From the NCBI RefSeq assembly GCF_000004075.3, contig NC_026660.2:29267498-29331497 (forward strand): DNA of 64,000 nucleotides, read 5' to 3'. The position numbers and the translations under genes are program-made. This document shows positions 50,172 to 63,037 of this stretch, piece by piece. The notes under the pieces were generated by a model that worked only from the letters and a program-made list of their open reading frames with translations, ran no database searches and had not been told where the DNA came from. Position 1 is the first letter of the stretch, and every line of letters begins with the position of its first letter. This DNA is from Cucumis sativus. Its lineage: Eukaryota > Streptophyta > Magnoliopsida > Cucurbitales > Cucurbitaceae.

Positions 50172-52182
50172 AAGGCATAAGTATGGAAGCAAAACAAAAT
50201 AAGTGCAATTATATTAAATTTATTGATGGCTCTCTTTCTTTTTCTATTGTTTCCCAAATAGAGTTAAAACAACTTGGGACACTCTGCGAAGCATAATGGA
50301 ACTCTCAGTTTTGATCTAGGTGGGTGCCTCATTTGAGCATTATATTTGGCTTCATCCTAACCCTGCTTTTGTTGCACTTTCCACCAAATTAATAAAAGGT
50401 TTTTTTTTTTTTTTTTTTGGTTAAATGGGTATCGATTCAGTTAGTTGTTACAAGCAAATTCAATTTGACAATGTGCAAATGCTGTAGCTTCTTCTAGGTG
50501 GCGATACAGAATTCTACCTACATTGCAAGTGAACCTTTTATAGTTTTATATAACGATTACCTGAGTTGTCTTGTGATATATACTATATAGATTACAAGAG
50601 AAAGGGAAATATGTATGACAATTAAACTATTTTATCAACCAAAGGACCACTCACCATGCTAAACTCTTACAAATGTGGTATGATAGCTCTTCCTAGAGAA
50701 AATTTGTTTAATAGAATATTAACTCGAACAACCTTCAAATTTCATTTATCAAGCGTTAGGTTCATTTCTTCAAAGAGTATTGTTTTAGTTCATAAATAAA
50801 AGACAGCAGATATTAAAACCTGTCCCCGAAGAGAATCCCTAAAAGATGGAGAACCATTTGTATATGAGGCCAAGGACCAGCCGACCTCCCATCTCTGATG
50901 TAATGAATCTATGGAAGCATCCATGACTGATTGAAGAGCAGTGGCAGATGTAGGTATATCATACTGCAAAATACAGTTAGCTAAATTGACAAAAAAAAAC
51001 AATTGCATGCCAGCTAAATAAATTCAAACAAGCAATAAATTATTAAAACAAAATGTGCAAATGTTTACTATCAGAGGCAGAGCAGGTGAGTAAACATGGT
51101 GTTATTGGGAAGAACACATACTCCTAAATTTACTTAACGTTGTTTTATACGGTAGTGGGATCAGAAAACCTTATAGCTTGAAATAAAACTGACATAAAAA
51201 ATAAAGGCTGAACCTTATCCATGATTACAGAAATTTACCCTGTGAGTTAAACTTCACCCCATAAAAATAGAAGTCTAATTTGGATTTCATGAAACTGTTG
51301 GAATCCCAACTAAATAGTGAGAAAAATGAATGCCTACCAAAGCCAACAAGTGTGCAGCATGCCAGTGAGGAGTTTTGCTAACATCAGAATCTCTCGAGAT
51401 ACCCTGTGTCGCAAGGGATTATTCATATGTGAGTTTTGAATGCTAAATTAACCATTCAAGAAAACTTATGAATTTATCAAATATACAATTACAATTTACA
51501 ATCTTATAAATTATACCTCAACCATAATGTCAATCTGAACACCAGGAATTAACTCAGGCTTTCCCTGCAGCTCGTAAAAAGGCTAATCAAATAAATTGAC
51601 CCAATTAATCACATACATAAGAAGTGGAAAAAATAATTTTATAACTACAACAAAACCCAGAACAGTGACAATTCCCCCCTTCTGCAGCATTGTAAGTGAA
51701 GTTAACCTTATGAATCTTATCTCTGTGTTGAAGTGGCATAAAAGGCTCAAAAATGGAGGAAACAGTAAGAACCAATGTTGCAAATTGATCCTTATAATTA
51801 CCAAGATGCTTAGCGGCCCTGGTGTCATAAAGGGTTTCAGGTAATATCATTCCAGATGCTGAAAGAGTTGTCCTCCCAGAACTTCACATGCCAAAAAAGT
51901 AAAGGGAATCCATTAATTATTTTCCAAGTTAAAGACATACAACCCCTAAAAAACAATCTATCAGATAAGAAATTCTCACTGATACTGATGGAATGCATGT
52001 TTTTGCATCTTCAGGCCCTTCGGGTCCTAAATCATAAGGCTCGCTGATTTTTCACCATCTCAACGGAAATTGAAGCATGGGAACATGGAAAAGGGGCAAG
52101 AAAGATAGTGACTCACAGGGCCTTGGACTCTGACCATGATGGCAAAATTTCTAGCATGATCCACAATTTCACGTTTCGCCAT
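45972..52182 (-). CDS. DEG15: Glyoxysomal/peroxisomal processing protease DEG15
   Basis: Fourteen coding exons: 52182-52117, 52026-51980, 51881-51707, 51564-51517, 51403-51338, 50963-50820, 50102-49983, 49825-49722, 49301-49216, 49134-49040, 48949-48205, 47412-47223, 46456-46365 and 46237-45972. All phases agree, giving 747 residues (Arabidopsis about 709). The N-terminal half is a degenerate protease-like region ([41 protein letters not shown]). The C-terminal half has the trypsin-like triad: His about 419 in [12 protein letters not shown], Asp about 524 in [10 protein letters not shown], Ser about 612 in HPGGSGGAV. The protein ends SKL, a type 1 peroxisome targeting signal. Known role: it removes PTS2 presequences from imported matrix enzymes such as malate dehydrogenase and thiolase. 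A 5' UTR exon lies upstream near 53701-53820. Confidence 0.95.
50144..50171. repeat. Poly-G tract (28) in DEG15 intron 6
   Basis: Twenty-eight consecutive G on the plus strand, 42 bases upstream, in gene orientation poly-C downstream, of exon 7 start; it lies in the intron between exons 6 and 7, close to the acceptor side. Poly-G this long is rare in plant DNA. Confidence 0.9.
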
Positions 52183-53595
52183 GACAGGAAGATTGGCTGA
52201 TTTAGAGAAAGAGTACAAGTTCAAAATAAAAATAAGCTCAATTGAAAAAACAATTATGCACTTTTTCCACCATTCCTATGAAAATAAACTTAAAATTCAA
52301 AGGCGAGATAATGAAATGATTCTGCTATTGCCTTCAGGTAGAAGCTTACAATTTGTGAAACCACACTAGCCCAGCCAGGCATCCACATTCTAATACTTAT
52401 ACCGAGTAAATAAAAAGATTCTCAACACATTCCTTGATGAATTCACTGATCTGAATTGTCTGGTCTTAATTTTGCATTAAGAAATGTGTTTTCTACAACT
52501 AGGAGTTTGCTCGTTTCTCCTACAACCTAAACTAAACCCCTCAAGCCACTAGCATATCATGAGAGGATTTCCTATCCATAACACATAGGATTGTCAATTT
52601 AGAAGAAAATGCAAAAAAGATCCTTTACGCATAGGATTATACTCTTTATTTTTGTCAAAAAAATCAACGTTCACATAATAAAAAAAACTAAATTAAAGTC
52701 CTTGATTGTTTAAAATCTAAATAAAATTATTAGTATCAATGTCTGTCATTTAAATCTGAATAGAATTACTATTGCCGCTATTTCATAAAACCCCAACTTC
52801 CGTTAAATATCAATTACAGATACCTTATTACTCTCCGTTCTTATCGTAAATACAGTGACATTAATTAATAATTAAATTCAAATGAGAATAAAAACATAAA
52901 ACTACATTATTTACTATACAGCTAAGAATGGATAAAAACAAAAAATCAAAAGTTTTTTTCCCAAGCCATTGTATTATAGACTAAAGGTTTCTTCCAATCG
53001 TCTTCGTTCCGTATTTATCCTCGTTAGGTCATGGTATTACATTCTGTGAATTATCCACAAAAACCAAAGTCATCAAGCACTTACCTTACTAAACTTTCTA
53101 CTTGTGTCCCTTCCGTCTTAATTTGAACTTTAATATTTTTCACTAAATACAGATAATAGAACGGAATTTGAAGATAGTTAAGTTAATTACATTGATTGTA
53201 TGTGAATATCCAATCCACAACCAAAGCACTTGATTACTTGATTTCTCAAGCAGGAATCAAATTGGGAAAAGTCGAAAATCATAATCAATCAAAATAACTT
53301 CAATGATTAATCTTGATTGTACGTTGAAACACATTGAAGAACTTAATGACACACCATAAATTTACAGATATTTATTAAACCCAAGAAAAACACGACCAAC
53401 CGAAAGTATCTTCTATGTTCCTCTCAGAAATATAGTAAATACTTTACTAGCAGATACATGATTATCCGCCAAACGTCCTTATCTATAATAATCGCCCGCA
53501 ATCATCCAAGAAATTCAAATCAACTTCACATGCGGTGAACGGAAGGATAGAAGATAACAGAAAGCGAAGACGAAGAAGATAAATAATGAAATAGA

Positions 53596-53600
<5 letters not shown>

Positions 53601-53627
<27 letters not shown>
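53601..53627. repeat. Poly-A tract (27) in DEG15 leader intron
   Basis: Homopolymer on the plus strand, poly-T in gene orientation, about 75 bases after the leader exon donor. Confidence 0.85.
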
Positions 53628-53631
<4 letters not shown>

Positions 53632-53700
53632 AGGTAAGTTCATAGTAAATCCAAAGATAGTTAAAAGACGATTGAAGAAAAATTGTGGGGAATGAGTTAC

Positions 53701-53820
53701 CTGTGAAGTAGTGTGAGAAAGGAAGATGAAGAGGCCGGTGTGGAGGATAGCAGCTTCGGTTGAGGCAATCAGCAGTAGACCTTCTTCTACAGGAGACGCG
53801 CGGGTAAGATGCTGCACAAA
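53701..53820 (-). other. Probable 5' UTR exon of DEG15
   Basis: GC-richer stretch ending at a good donor (TTCACAG before GTAACTC at 53700). The matching acceptor TAAATCAG at 52197 lies 15 bases before the DEG15 ATG. An ATG at 53817 opens a 39-codon frame that, after splicing, is out of frame with DEG15, so this is leader, possibly with an upstream ORF, not an N-terminal extension. Confidence 0.55.
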
Positions 53821-53847
53821 ATCAGAAATGTTATCTTACGGCACGCC

Positions 53848-53855
53848 TATTTATA
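53848..53855 (-). promoter_or_regulatory. TATA box of DEG15
   Basis: TATAAATA read on the minus strand, about 30 bases before the inferred transcript start near 53820. This spacing supports the leader exon call. Confidence 0.6.
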
Positions 53856-54925
53856 GTGTTACTAATTTAATATTATATATAAACTATTTACCCTAAGGTT
53901 ATAATTAAATTTTGGATGATTGTCAAAAATAGAAAAAGAAAGAAGAAAATACTACAAGTTTAGTATTCCACTTAAAATTAAAAATAGAATAATCTAAGCT
54001 TTGGTAAGTGCATTTTAGAATTTAAATTTTGTAATATATGATTGATTCTACTCATTTTTTTTGAGGTTTAGAATTTTGAATTTTTAAAATTTTGATGGAT
54101 GTAAATTTATATTTAGTAAATTAATTTTGTTGATGAAAAAAGTTAATTTAGTTTTGATAAAACTCTCACCATATAGGTTTGATAAAACATTCATAAGCTC
54201 ATAAAATAGTATTTTAAGGTTAAATTCTAGCTCTAATTTATATTATTTTTTTAATGGTAGGAGTTAGATTATAATTTAATTAAACTAAACTTGTAATTTG
54301 GTTTAAACGTATTAATGTCTTAAAAAGATTTGCTAATAGTTAATTATGTGTTTAGTAGAATTAACTTGTCAAATCATAGAGGACTAATTATATAAATAAA
54401 AAATAAAGAAAAGTGTTAATAGGTATTCACATTAAAAGGAACTAAATGAATTTCACCATAGCCAATCAAATGTTGTCGCGTATTCGTTTTTGTCCTTTTG
54501 AAGTGTATATATCGTTGTTTACACATTTTTTTTAAATGGAAAACAAAGGGTGAGGTGAAGCATTATTCTGATTTTAATGCAACCAGTAAATTGAATCAAA
54601 TGGAGTTGGGTTTTTAAGTTAAATGTTGGATTTTCTATCTTATAAATGTAAAAAAGAACAGAAAAAATTATACAACTGTTGTTAATTAATTTATTGATCT
54701 ATTATCTTTTGAAGAATTTTCTAAAAGTGTTGTTAATGTTCAGTGCCATGATATTCTAAAATTGTCAACAATAGCTGCGGGTACTAACCAATAATCTTGA
54801 GAAAGTCCTAGTGGGAAAAAGAATCAAAACACTATCCTGCATAAAAAATGAAAAAATAAAGCAATATACATCAAAAGAGAAAAAAAGAAAAAAGTAATTC
54901 TAACTCTTCTGTTGTGACAAAAGTA

Positions 54926-55972
54926 CTAAGCCCATGTTGCCAACAAAGACATGCCTCCAACTCCCATCAAAACAGCAACATAAGCCCATATATGCAGCTT
55001 GAGATTGGCTTGCAATTTTGGCCCCTTGAAATCATGCGCCAATAAATTAACCAACGCCATGTAATTCAGCAACCCTGCCGATAAAGCATTCAAAATCCCC
55101 ACTACTATTAGCGCCGTCGGACTATTCTCACTGTACACGTTCGACAACACAATCCCCAATCCTATTCCAAACGGCGTCGTAACCGAGAAGAAAAACACCA
55201 TTATCGCCTTCATCTTTATCCTGTATTGCGCCTGCAGAATGCACCCTCCAAGCCCCATCCCTTCAAACAGTTGATGAAAGCACAGCGCAGCGATGAGCGG
55301 TCTTATGGTGCACGGATTCTCCGAAGCCCCTAGTGAAAGCCCTATCACTACCGAATGCACTACAATCCCAGCTTCTAGTATTTGCGCGATAACACGGTGT
55401 CGTAGCAATTGCGACCCGAGTTTTTCTCCGGTTCCTTCTTCTTTCCCCAAATTTTCACTCATTTCCTTGCGGTCCTCATTATTGATCTCCTCCTCCTCTT
55501 CTGATAATTGATCCTGCATCGACTGTTTATTGAAGTGACTCAACGAAAACGAGTCCAACATTAGAGTCATGATAGCGGAAAGCATTGCTATGAATGTGGG
55601 GAAAGGGAATTTCCGCCATGGATTCTCTGGCAAACAGGGGGATGTTAAGAAATCGTAGGAATCAGGGAGAACGTGCATATAACCAGTTGCTAGAATCACA
55701 CCGGAGGCAAATGCCTTGACGATTGCAAAGGTTTGTCCGTCTGGATGAAGAACTGGTATGGCGCGGGAGAAGAGAGGAAGAGAAATGCCGATCATGCTCG
55801 CGACTAAAATGGTAGCAATGGAGATGAGCTTGAGTTTGAGGGACTCGGCTCTGTCATGGCAGTCTTGTTGAAGCTGAGCTTCACATTCGGAATCGGGAGA
55901 TGGAATTGAATCTGAAAATGATAGGGAAATGAAGGACAAGAGAAGGAGAAGGAATATGAGATTACGAGCCAT
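54926..55972 (-). CDS. ZIP family zinc/iron transporter, ZIP1-like
   Basis: Single exon, 348 residues. A hydrophobic signal sequence (residues 1-20) precedes eight predicted membrane spans. The ZIP signature lies in spans 4 and 5: HSVVIGLSLGASE with His 206 and ALCFHQLFEGMGLGG with the His233-x3-Glu237 metal site. Span 2 has FASGVILATGYMHVLPDS. The cytosolic loop between spans 3 and 4 (about 145-190) is Glu/Lys-rich with five consecutive Glu and lacks the usual repeated His-Gly metal-binding run. Most plant ZIP genes of this type have two or three exons, so an intact intronless frame is unusual. Known role: uptake of Zn2+ or Fe2+ into the cytosol at the plasma membrane. Substrate cannot be told from sequence. 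Confidence 0.93.
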   Translation of the reverse strand: MARNLIFLLLLLSFISLSFSDSIPSPDSECEAQLQQDCHDRAESLKLKLISIATILVASMIGISLPLFSRAIPVLHPDGQTFAIVKAFASGVILATGYMHVLPDSYDFLTSPCLPENPWRKFPFPTFIAMLSAIMTLMLDSFSLSHFNKQSMQDQLSEEEEEINNEDRKEMSENLGKEEGTGEKLGSQLLRHRVIAQILEAGIVVHSVVIGLSLGASENPCTIRPLIAALCFHQLFEGMGLGGCILQAQYRIKMKAIMVFFFSVTTPFGIGLGIVLSNVYSENSPTALIVVGILNALSAGLLNYMALVNLLAHDFKGPKLQANLKLHIWAYVAVLMGVGGMSLLATWA

Positions 55973-57776
55973 GGCTGTGCTAAAACTAATCCAAAAATAT
56001 GTGAGTTCTTTACTGATTTCTGTTGAGATTTAACGGATTCAAACTGCCATTGAAATGGCGGTAATAGCCTCCATTGGTCGAAAGAAAAAAATGGAGTCAG
56101 ATTCTAAACTAGAGGTGAAATGAAGGGTATTTTGATAAATGGACATGGAATTGTAAAACTTGAGGTGGGCGTGTGGAAGTTGTGACGTGCACACAGGTAT
56201 GACTAGACTTTCGTCGAGGAGATTTACTCTCTACAGCTGACGTGGCATCGATTATTTACTTTTACCATGCGTTACAATGCCACGTAGATTGTATCTCCCT
56301 CTCTATAAGGTATTTTCAACTTAATAATTCAACCACTTTTAATTCATATTTTCTCAAACGTGTTTATATCCTATTTAATTTATAAATGAAGTTTATTTTC
56401 TTTCATAGTTTATAAAATTTACCCATTTGATTAATTTTCCAAAAAAAAAGCTAATGAATGCATGAATTTCGTTTCTCGTAGAAAATCTCCACAAAGAGAT
56501 TATACTGTCTAACTTCTTTTAAGTCCTATAATTTTTAGAAAATAAGGGCACACTCAATCATATAATTTAATATTAAATAATAATATAGAACAAAAGTGAT
56601 ATAATTAAATTATGCAACTAATTATACAAAACGAAAACGTTAAAATAGTTTGGACTTAAGTAGTAGTGAAATCACTTGGCCTTAACTCAACTCAGATCCC
56701 TCTGCCAAAAGGTTAGCAGAGACCATTGCAAACTTCAATGTACAAGAAATTAATCAACCAAGGCATCTTTCACATTCAGCCACAAATTAAAACAATATAA
56801 ATATGACGTCCAATGGCATCTTATCTAAACATAAACTATCATTATTATATGTTTCATATCAACAAATTAAACTTTATTTTTTATTTTGTTGTCTTAATCA
56901 AGACCTTACAGAACACTTAAACTGCATACATAAAATCATCATTAACTAAACTCATCCAATAACTTGAAATAACTTAATTTTCTACTGGCATTTAAGGAAT
57001 GATATATTATTAAATTTATATTCTCTTGTAGATTTATCAACTTGAAGGAACGGACATTTTTACAAAGCATTTTAAAATAAGAAAGGAGAAAAATGAGTGG
57101 ATAAAACACATTCAATTCTAAGATGGTTGAACTCAGGAAATAAGAAATGGGTAGGTGGGTAAATAGGGAAGTGATTGCATTGGGAACAGCCATGAAAATG
57201 ATTGTATGTAAATGAATTCTCTGTGCTGCTTAGAGGATCTGAAATCAAAGATTATTTCATTGTAATTACGAGAGGGAAAGAGTATGTAGATAAACGACCC
57301 ATTGACTTTTTCTTTCTAAAATGTGGCCTTATGGTCTCGTTCTAAAAAGAAAAGCATATTTGAAGCATTAAGCTGCAAACATTGTTATTGTTAAATTGGT
57401 AGAACAGATTTACAAATTACAAACAAATAAGGAAATAATAAAAAGGAAGAGATGATTTGTATACAAAATGACTAAAATACGGTAGATTGATTTATTTGGT
57501 AGAGTATGGAAATTGGTATATTATGTAAATTGCATTTTTGATGAAAGAGCGTTCCAAAATTCTTTGGTGTTGTGTGCTTTTTTTTCTTTTTATTTGTTTA
57601 ATCAAAATCTGATGCCGTGGAAATTTCGTAAAACCACGAAAACGAGGCTCCCTCCCTCTCGGCTCTGATATTTTGCTCCACCGCCCCCTTCCATCGTGCT
57701 CTACGAACCTCAATTTTTCTCAACTTACAACTTCTTTTCCTTCTTTCTTCAACTTATTTTGCTTCAGACCGAAGCA
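55973..57776. other. Divergent promoter region between ZIP and RING1
   Basis: The ZIP gene (-) and the RING1 gene (+) point away from each other, so both promoters lie here. The sequence is AT-rich with a GC-richer patch near 57610-57680 just before the RING1 leader. No clear TATA box for either gene. No other gene seen. Confidence 0.5.
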
Positions 57777-60700
57777 ATGCCGGCTCGAAAGCGCGCTTAC
57801 GACTCTCTCGATGTTGATCTTTTGCCGCCGCGACTCCATAATACCTTCAACAATGAACGCTCTCAAGATGAACAATCTCAGGGTACGCTTCTACTTTCTC
57901 TTCACCAACCTTAATTTTCACGATGTACCCTATTCTTTCATCTTCCTGCATTTCATATATCTTATTATTTCTTCTTTTAATTATTTTCTTTGTGTTTGTA
58001 CTGAGTTCGTGGTGTTCTTTCTCGTTCCTTCTTTTCCCAGAATCCGATCGAAGCTCTTCGTCCAGTCAAGGAGATGAGGACGAGTATGTTCCGTTTATGA
58101 GCTCTGTTTTGCGTTTGCTTCTTTTTGTTCGTCTTCTTTTTCGTGTTGTTCCCTTTTACTCTATTTACTCTTTTGATTTATTTCGTCTGGTTGGTTATGG
58201 AGTTTCTTTGGTGGCTAACTGGCTGGGATTGATTTGGGATCTGCATGGTGTGCTTCGTGGTATTGTTCATTGAGGTCTTGCTGTGACCGTATTCGAAGAC
58301 CAGCTGTGTAGGCTTCACGTACTGAGGCACTCGTCGATTTTTTTCCTGCACCGGAGTTTTCCTTACTTTCAAGTTTTGCGTTCCTTTTCCGATTATAGTT
58401 AGTAGAATTGGGAGCTGGATCTTGTGGGAGAAGTGGGTTCTCGAGGTTGTATGTGCGATCAATCTGTTTTTACATATGCTATGAGTTGCTGGGTGGGTAA
58501 TGACGATGGAGCTCACATGGTTTTAGCTTCTTTATGATGTTAAAGCTCACATGATTCGAGATCAATTATTGACTCAACGTGGAATCAAGCTTACTATAAC
58601 TGAAGCGTTCACGGGAAAATTTTGGTGGTTCCCGCCATTGATTATCGGATCCAATTTTACGCAATTTCCAATAGGTTAACGACTGGAAATCCCGGCATTT
58701 CATTAGGAACGACTTTACCCAAATTCTTGACAGCTTGAGCGGTGCCCTTTCGCTCACGCGATGAACGAACTATTTGGGTTTGGGTCGTGTCATAGAATAT
58801 TTGTGTTTGAGACTATGAACAGAAAGTTGTTTATCGGTTCTATAGTTGCATGGTGAACAGTAGAATTCCTTGAACAATTAACACGATCTTAGGTGTTTTG
58901 CGATTGTTCCGGCATCCTAAATTTCTGTCTGGTTTTCTTTTCCAGATTTATCGCCGTGAAACTGTCAGACATTCGGAAAGAAGTTCAGTGTCCAATCTGC
59001 TTAGGTATGTTTGACTAATTCCTTCTTGCTGAACATATTTATCTCACGTAAGAAAAGATTTCTATTGATTTGAACATTTGGTTTGAATACTTATACAATT
59101 TGCGGTCTCCAAGTGCATAAACATGCTTACTACTTGAAAACGATCTAGCTGTTTAATATAGGTTTCAATGTGTTATCCAGGTCTTTACTGACTTTTACAA
59201 GATTGTTGTTACATACTGAAAATCAATCATCATATATAATTAACTTACTTTTGTTAGTTTGTAAACTGACCTACCAATAAGGCTATTTCAAATAATTTAA
59301 TTCCGGGATGAAATGCTGTGGAGTAGAGGATTAATTTTTCCACCTCCGAGTGAGTGAATTATTTCACATATGAGGCTATGGGATTTGGTTTTCATTTCTT
59401 TTGGTGTTCAACGTTCCTATTGGAACCTTACCATTTCAGGCTACATATAAGTTCATTTGGAGCCACTGGTTTGTAATGTTGTTACATGTTTGCACACAAC
59501 AATTTGTAAATTAATGCCCGTATTGTCAAGATTCTTGTTCCTTGCTTTCAGTTTATGCACTGACAGCTAACACGAAAATATCTTCCTTATCATAAGACAA
59601 TAACTAAATTCCAAATCAAAACATTCCTAAAATTTGACATTTTTCAGTGGTTGTATTAAGTACTATGAGCCATGACATTCTAAGTCTTGGCATGTTTGGA
59701 AAATATATTTAGGTGAATTTGGTGAGGTTACCTCAGAGTCATTTTGGATGTTTATGCATGAGTAGTTTTCTTAAGGTGGTCGTTAAGTGTTTTTCAATTC
59801 ATAATGTGCAGGAATCATAAAAAAAACCAGAACAGTTATGGAATGTCTGCACCGCTTCTGCAGGGAATGTATAGACAAATCGATGCGTCTAGGGTATGTC
59901 CTTATGTAATTTTTATTTTGATTTTTCTAATTGATGTACAGCTCAAGAAAATAAATAAGTATCGTCGCAAAGTTTCCCTCTACCTTCCAGTAAACTTGTA
60001 CTAAAATTTGCTGCAGTAACAAGGAGTGCCCTGCTTGCCGCACTCATTGTGCCAGTCGACGCTCTCTGAGAGATGATCCAAACTATGATACCTTGATTGC
60101 TGTGTTGTATCCAGATATTGAAAAATATGAGGAAGAGGTGGGAATATTATGTTTTAGCTTGCAAGCGTGGTGTTTGATAAATGATAATTGATATCGCCAT
60201 TTCTGCATGCTCCAATTTTGTTAATTTATCTCTTTTATGGATAGGAACTGGCTTTCCAAGAAGAAGAGAAAGCTCGTAATAAGCAGGTGAGAAGGCTAAG
60301 TTCTGCGAATTTGTTTGTTTCCAGAGTTAATAAGTTCACTTTACATTGTTCAATATACATTAAACCACATATTTTGTTGTGCTAAAACCGACCAAGAGAG
60401 GGAGAGAGGAATTATTTAAGTCATTATTCGATATGCAATGAAAAGTTGTGGGGGCAATTGGGACATGAAATAGAGCATGTTTTTCTTCGTTGTTGTGCTT
60501 TTCTATTCCATTTAACTTGGAAACATCTCGGGCTGAACATCAAAATGGTTATTATAGATTGTACTTGTATTGGGTATATATGATCACGCTTACTTTTATC
60601 TTCATGTTTTGTTTAAAATGTTACTTTTTGATTATTCTACAGATCCAAACTTCCATAGCTCAGACACTTCAACGACAAACTGAATCTTTGGGTAGGAAAC

Positions 60701-61833
60701 GTTCTAAACCTTCGAGGAGATTAAGTTCTAGAGGACCCAAAAGCTTCCAAAATCATATTGAAAGTCTATGCTTTGATGAGAATGAGGACGAAAATGATTA
60801 TGATGTCAGCAAAAATTCATCTTCTGCTGATGAGCGCATGGACACTAGACCTAAAAGACCCAGGAGATGTGGTCCTGTTAGATTTTCACAGTCTTCTTCA
60901 GCTACCGGAGCAGACGGAGCAGATGGTGGTGGTATTGAACATGAATATGAAGTTAACAAAGAAAAAGTTGGTGCATCTTTAGGGCTTGTTGGTAGCTCGG
61001 AAAAACTTTCTTGGGGCAAAGGTGGAATAAGAAGTCACACTAGATATGGGGGTACAAATGGGGGGGCTGGTAAAATTTCCAGGAATAACCGCATCGCGAA
61101 GCTGTCAGATTATGTTCGAAACTCAGAAAATGTCAGTGAGGAGGAGGTAAAAACAACTATTTGATGTGTTACTAAACTTCCTTATGAATAAACTGTGGAC
61201 ATGTTAACGTGTAGAAAGGGCTCGCCTACTTAATCACATGCATTTTGCTATGCCTCTTTTAGATGCTGCTTAAGAGCTCAACAATCTTTTATTGTTTCTA
61301 TTCATCAATGACTTTTGCCTACTCTTCCTGATTTTAGTTGGACATCCACGTTTTGCTCGTTTCCATGGATAGAACTATACCTGCATTGCAAAGACCATAT
61401 ATTTGCTGCAGGCCTTCAGTGATGATTGGACACCTAAGTCAAGTAATCAGTTATTTAATGGAGCTGCACTTTATCTGTTTAAAGTCTTTATTCATTTATT
61501 TAGTTAATTCTTGAGCTTCCTTTCTTCCACAGTACGTTGCTCTTGAAACCTCACTTTCAGTGGACGTTGTTGAAATATGCGTGGCAAAAGAGCTTCAGGT
61601 GAAACTCGATCCTTCCACCTCTGAAGCGACAAAGAACCCATGTAAAGAAAGTGTACAGATACTAAACGAGCAAGAGACACTATCGACAGCAAAACTCAAA
61701 GCACACAGGCTAGCTTGTGGCTATCTGGTAAAAGTTGCACACTACATTTATAACCATTTGTACAAGCCTTTTGTACCACATTTTAAGCTTGTTCCCTTGA
61801 TTCCAGCTTTTGGCATATAAGAAAAAGGGCTAG
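57777..61833 (+). CDS. RING1: PRC1 RING-finger E3 ligase, RING1 type
   Basis: Ten exons: 57777-57882, 58041-58083, 58946-59004, 59812-59893, 60017-60137, 60245-60286, 60643-61146, 61338-61442, 61533-61727 and 61807-61833; all phases agree, giving 427 residues. The C3HC4 RING finger spans residues 65-104 ([53 protein letters not shown]). A basic and acidic middle follows, then a RAWUL domain (about 320-427): [38 protein letters not shown] and a final LLLAYKKKG. This matches plant RING1A/RING1B. Known role: catalytic core of Polycomb complex 1 with BMI1 proteins, ubiquitinating H2A and silencing embryonic genes. An in-frame ATG at 57696 exists upstream; the MPARKR start is preferred as the shorter, charged N-terminus. 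Confidence 0.95.
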
Positions 61834-63037
61834 AGTTCTGCTGATGAAGAGGAATTTGTTTGGCTAAGAAGAAAAAGCACTTGTGCTTACTAGCAATTCA
61901 TCCTTGAAGATTTTGGCAAATCTCCATACGTATATATCAACTCAAGATACCAAGGGCTATAAGAAGTTCCTGCTACAGGTCTTTTTCCCCCATCTGAATG
62001 TGTTGTTTAACAACTCCCTCGTTAGTTTCTTGCTACTGCTTTCTCCATTTCTCCATGTATATGTGCCATTTTCATCAACCTTGCAGTATTTAACTGACTT
62101 TAAACAGATAAAAGTTCTGATAAGTGAATATATATACCATGGAGTATGGATTACAATCCATTTTCATGATAGTTTATTATTGAATGGTGGAGTTCTTATG
62201 ATCTTCTTTTAACAATTTATGTACAAATGCTCATGTTGCTCTAAGACAAATGAATTCTAAACTTAAATGAGTTATAACTTCGCCTAGAGACGGTGCAAAA
62301 TTTTAGTCAAACTTAGTTATGTGGTTGATTCCCTCTCAGAAAACCAATTGGAATTGATCTCTCAACTGCTAATTAAAATTGGCCCAATAATTAAGATTGA
62401 TGTTATGGAATTAAAGTAAAATCGATGATGTAAGATTGAATAAAATAAACGTTGTAATAATTCTAACCTTCAACCTAGCTCATTGATTACGACTCTATCC
62501 TTATCCATAAACCGCTTGTATTGTTGTTTGTTATTATTCCTTTTGGATTTTCCCAAACTTTTAATACATTTGTGGGGCCAAGGTGGAAATAAGTAGGCCC
62601 CCACCGTAGAGGTTTTTAAAGCTTGGTGGGTCCATTCCATTACTAACATTTCAATACAATTACACGCCATCTATGTAATCAAGATTGGATATTATCACAA
62701 TTTAATGCGCTATCAGCATCATAAAATATCAACTTATTCAATGACAGAAAAAACACCATCTTTATTTAAACGGCAATCATGAGCCAATTTTATCACCGCC
62801 CTGCACGGCGGACTATATGAAGTAGTCGTCCCATCATTGGCTGTGTCAGCACACTTAACCCCTACTTAACTATAGACTCACACAAATTTAACACTACAAT
62901 TATAAAAACTTGCTTGGGACAACTCGGATGCGAAGAAACCTAGTTAGAAGATGTATCTCACATACACATCCAGAACCCACCGGCTCACGTCACCACACAC
63001 GACACTATTTACATTCAACCGCCGTCGTAGCCACCGC
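61834..63037. other. Convergent 3' ends of RING1 and DRM1-like genes
   Basis: RING1 3' UTR probably runs to about 62100. A GC-richer stretch 62770-63037 is probably DRM1-like 3' UTR, with a minus-strand AATAAA at 62761-62766. Nothing else seen. Confidence 0.5.

Larger units (their letters stand above)
52183..54925. other. DEG15 5' leader, leader intron and spacer to ZIP 3' end
   Basis: Contains a probable 1,504-base leader intron of DEG15 (53700-52197) with a 27-base A run (53601-53627), the leader exon, its TATA box, then AT-rich spacer and the ZIP 3' UTR. No further gene seen. Confidence 0.55.

Noticed and set aside
53702-53817. Upstream frame as N-terminal extension of DEG15
   Set aside because: After splicing it is out of frame, and the MAKREIV start aligns with the Arabidopsis N-terminus.
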